This document shows, piece after piece, positions 62,201 to 64,000 of a stretch of 64,000 nt of DNA; the stretch's first letter is position 1, and each line of letters starts with the position of its first letter. Source of the DNA: DAOPZJ01 sp964587625 (lineage in GTDB: Bacteria > Bacillota > Clostridia > Oscillospirales > JAKOTC01); assembly GCA_964587625.1 (NCBI GenBank), contig CAZPLU010000001.1, positions 1 to 64,000 of the forward strand. Direction: 5' to 3'. A program made the position numbers and the translations under genes. The notes under the pieces were generated by a model. The model saw only the letters and a list, made by a program, of their open reading frames with translations. It had not been told where the DNA came from and did no database searches.

Positions 62201-63337
62201 TCAATTCGCCTTTTTTTTGCGGACGACCCTGACGACGACTAAAACCAATGCGATTACGGCGGCAGCCACGATTGCCCAAAGCCATATTTGATCAGGCGAA
62301 TCTTGGGCGGGCGTTTGAGCTTCGGGTGTTGCGGAAAGGGAATCGCCGCCCATTTGCGGGATCCAAGTGATTGGATGATCCTCCATGCTTGATGTGTCGA
62401 TCGCTTGGATTATTTGGAACATATCCTCATAACGCACAACCCTCATTCTTTGCTCGATATTATCATATTCAAAGTTTTGTTCGTAATATAGATCTCCCGC
62501 CGCTTTATCGATGCTTCCGAAAGTTAAAAAATACTGTGAGTTTCCATCGGTCAGATAATATAAATCGTAGAACATATGCATTCTAAAAAAGACCGCTTTG
62601 GTTTTTGAAAGGTCAAGGTCGGTCTTTTTAAGCAGCTCATATGCTTTTACCGCGTGAGACCTTAAATCTTCACATTCGTTTAGACAACCTGCGGATTGGC
62701 GGATCTCGCCGCTCCAACTGAGCAATATCATTGAAACGACTCTCCCGTTTTCGTCCTCCGCCATTACGGTATAAGCCCCCGTGTTATTACCGCCATATTT
62801 TGAATCAAATATAATCTCGCCGGTCTTTTGAAAATTTGCCAAAGACATATAGTTCAAAAGCATCATAGAACCTTTGTTCAAGCGGAGTCCCGGAGATTGC
62901 CTGTTGATGTATTCAACGGCTTTCCCTTTCATATATTCCGTCTCTTCGGTTTCTCCGTTTATATCAAGATACAGCGATTGATAGATTTGCGCGAGTGCGG
63001 CATCGGCCTCATGTTTTTGTTCATCGGTATATTGGGTCTCGGAATAAAATCTGTCGGCATTTTCTAATATTTGTACAGTATTCATTTGTGCGATCTCTTC
63101 CTGTGTCTTGTGTGAATCAGAGTTGAATATTGGAGGCATCGCAGATGCGTTGATTTCTGAAGAGTTCAAAGGAATCGTTGTCGATTGACTTGAACTCCCT
63201 GTTGATGCTTCGGAACTCGTCGATAAAGATTTCACTTGACTAGATGAAAACGGTACGCTTGAAACGGCAGATACGCTGAGTGTTGCTGCGGATAACATCA
63301 GCAAAAACACGAGCACCGTTATAATGCATTTTTTCAT
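62201..63337 (-). CDS. Secreted, C-terminally membrane-anchored hypothetical protein
   Basis: A 378-residue protein with signal peptide (KKCIITVLVFLLMLSAATLSVSA), a Ser/Thr-rich segment (residues 27-60), a soluble domain with no motif I recognise (YMKGKAVEYINRQSPGLRLN, GGNNTGAYTVMAEDENGRVV) and a C-terminal membrane helix WLWAIVAAAVIALVLVVV followed by RKKKAN. Topology is therefore extracellular with a C-terminal anchor. ATG 63337 is 6 bases after AAAGGAG; an upstream in-frame ATG at 63370 lacks a site. The gene is clearly more AT-rich than the rest of the window. Confidence 0.75.
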   Translation of the reverse strand: MKKCIITVLVFLLMLSAATLSVSAVSSVPFSSSQVKSLSTSSEASTGSSSQSTTIPLNSSEINASAMPPIFNSDSHKTQEEIAQMNTVQILENADRFYSETQYTDEQKHEADAALAQIYQSLYLDINGETEETEYMKGKAVEYINRQSPGLRLNKGSMMLLNYMSLANFQKTGEIIFDSKYGGNNTGAYTVMAEDENGRVVSMILLSWSGEIRQSAGCLNECEDLRSHAVKAYELLKKTDLDLSKTKAVFFRMHMFYDLYYLTDGNSQYFLTFGSIDKAAGDLYYEQNFEYDNIEQRMRVVRYEDMFQIIQAIDTSSMEDHPITWIPQMGGDSLSATPEAQTPAQDSPDQIWLWAIVAAAVIALVLVVVRVVRKKKAN

Positions 63338-63377
63338 AATAATTCTCCTTTGATTTTTATTATAACACATATTTCAA

Positions 63378-63698
63378 TTATATATAGATTGCTCCCCACA
63401 CTTTAAAAATAGTAGAACCTCTCCATGAAAGAGTGAATCCTGAAGAGTTGAATACTGACGTGATACTGACCCATTCACTTCTCATATAAGAAGTATCATA
63501 TATTAATACTTTATTTTCTACCGCATTATATTCTTTTGCAAGTAATGAATGCCCATCATCTGTACCCGACTTAATAGTACATAACCACAACGGTTCGTTA
63601 TACAATACACCAATCATATCATCAATTACTGTTGAATCCCATTGAATTTTTATCATAACATCCGGATCGTGCGAAAGTTGACGGAAATTGTCGAAATA
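63378..63698 (-). pseudogene. 5'-truncated gene remnant, unrecognised family
   Basis: The frame from an in-frame TAA (just above 63698) reads YFDNFRQLSHDPDVMIKIQW before the first ATG at 63656 and continues to 63378 (SEWVSITSVFNSSGFTLSW near the end). The upstream residues look like real protein, so the 92-residue frame starting at 63656 is probably the tail of a longer, decayed gene. GHSLLAKEYNAVENKVLIYD recalls the His block of papain-like or C39-like peptidases, weakly. It is strongly AT-rich. Ends 41 bases before the next gene on the same strand. Confidence 0.45.
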
Positions 63699-63854
63699 TT
63701 ACATTATTACTACATATATTGGAATATCCCTGTTATAACTTGATTTTTTATAAGATGTTGGATGCCCGAAGTGAAAATTTTTTAATAAAACGCCGTGCCT
63801 GCGGTTTTGATCCCGATTCCACCATCCGTATTATACCATAATGCCATATGGGAT

Positions 63855-64000
63855 TCAATACCATATTGCTTTTTCGTTTATCATCAAAAAAACACGCTTT
63901 TCGCCGCGCGGCAGTTTAAAAGATGCTTTCGGAACAATCGGGCACGGTTCATCGGGTAAATCACAAAACCACCGTGTGACAAAATCACTTTTTCGGGTTT
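63855..64000 (-). CDS. C-terminal end of an unidentified protein (runs off the window)
   Basis: On the minus strand one frame is open from the window edge to a TGA at 63855, reading SDFVTRWFCDLPDEPCPIVP then ASFKLPRGEKRVFLMINEKA. The composition looks like real coding. Family unknown and the 5' part is missing. Confidence 0.4.
   Translation of the reverse strand, partial: TRKSDFVTRWFCDLPDEPCPIVPKASFKLPRGEKRVFLMINEKAIWY

Overview
The window reads as chromosome of an uncultured, low-to-mid GC Gram-positive anaerobe of the class Clostridia, probably a gut-type Oscillospirales-like lineage. The evidence is inference from gene content: TIGR03960/TIGR03936 radical-SAM pair, MtaB, an LL-diaminopimelate aminotransferase (DapL) route, a T-box leader on thrS, clostridial-type FeoB with two FeoA proteins and a Cys-rich membrane peptide, single-chain PurL, RNase M5-like protein next to HolA, and consensus TTGACA-17-TATAAT promoters. 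A 100-base run of N at 26931-27030 shows that this is a scaffold from a draft or metagenome assembly.

Layout. 1-8450: end of a zinc-ribbon protein, small hypotheticals, GH38 alpha-mannosidase, a TIM-barrel sugar isomerase, a standalone 5'-3' exonuclease, two small conserved proteins and a solute-binding lipoprotein. 8680-13570: GH29 and GH95 alpha-fucosidases with an NAD-dependent epimerase between them. 13770-14570: an XRE regulator with a 15-residue Cys-containing repeat tail, followed by a parS-like palindrome. 15039-22365: a housekeeping run alaS, HIT protein, phosphoribosyltransferase, ComEC-like protein, holA, RNase M5-like. 22374-26810: divergent TetR regulator and an MMPL/RND exporter plus its secreted partner. 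26880-27510: a tRNA-Thr gene beside degenerate tRNA-Thr-derived repeat units interrupted by hairpins. 27650-30664: a BlaI repressor with its operators and a BlaR1 metallopeptidase whose sensor region is a complete solute-binding domain, paralogous to the lipoprotein at 6899-8449.

31065-46435: a six-hairpin glycosidase-like protein, a GH109-like Gfo/Idh/MocA protein, an AI-2E permease, mtaB, purL, recG, a peptide-type solute-binding lipoprotein and a class A penicillin-binding protein. 46590-49500: radical-SAM pair and tRNA-Ser. 49660-53054: the ferrous iron (feo) operon with three copies of a GGTTAGC-type palindrome. 53209-58093: T-box, thrS, dapF, dapL, GrpB-family protein. 58217-64000: a phosphodiesterase, a leucine-rich-repeat lipoprotein, a YdcF protein, an unusual chain of hairpins at 61770-62009, and an AT-richer end with a secreted membrane protein and a decayed gene.

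Taken together, GH38, GH29, GH95 and GH109-like enzymes, all without signal peptides, suggest intracellular trimming of imported host-type or complex glycans (mannose, fucose and possibly GalNAc residues). The most unusual items are the BlaR1-solute-binding fusion, the hairpin-interrupted tRNA-Thr repeats, and the hairpin chain at 61770-62009.
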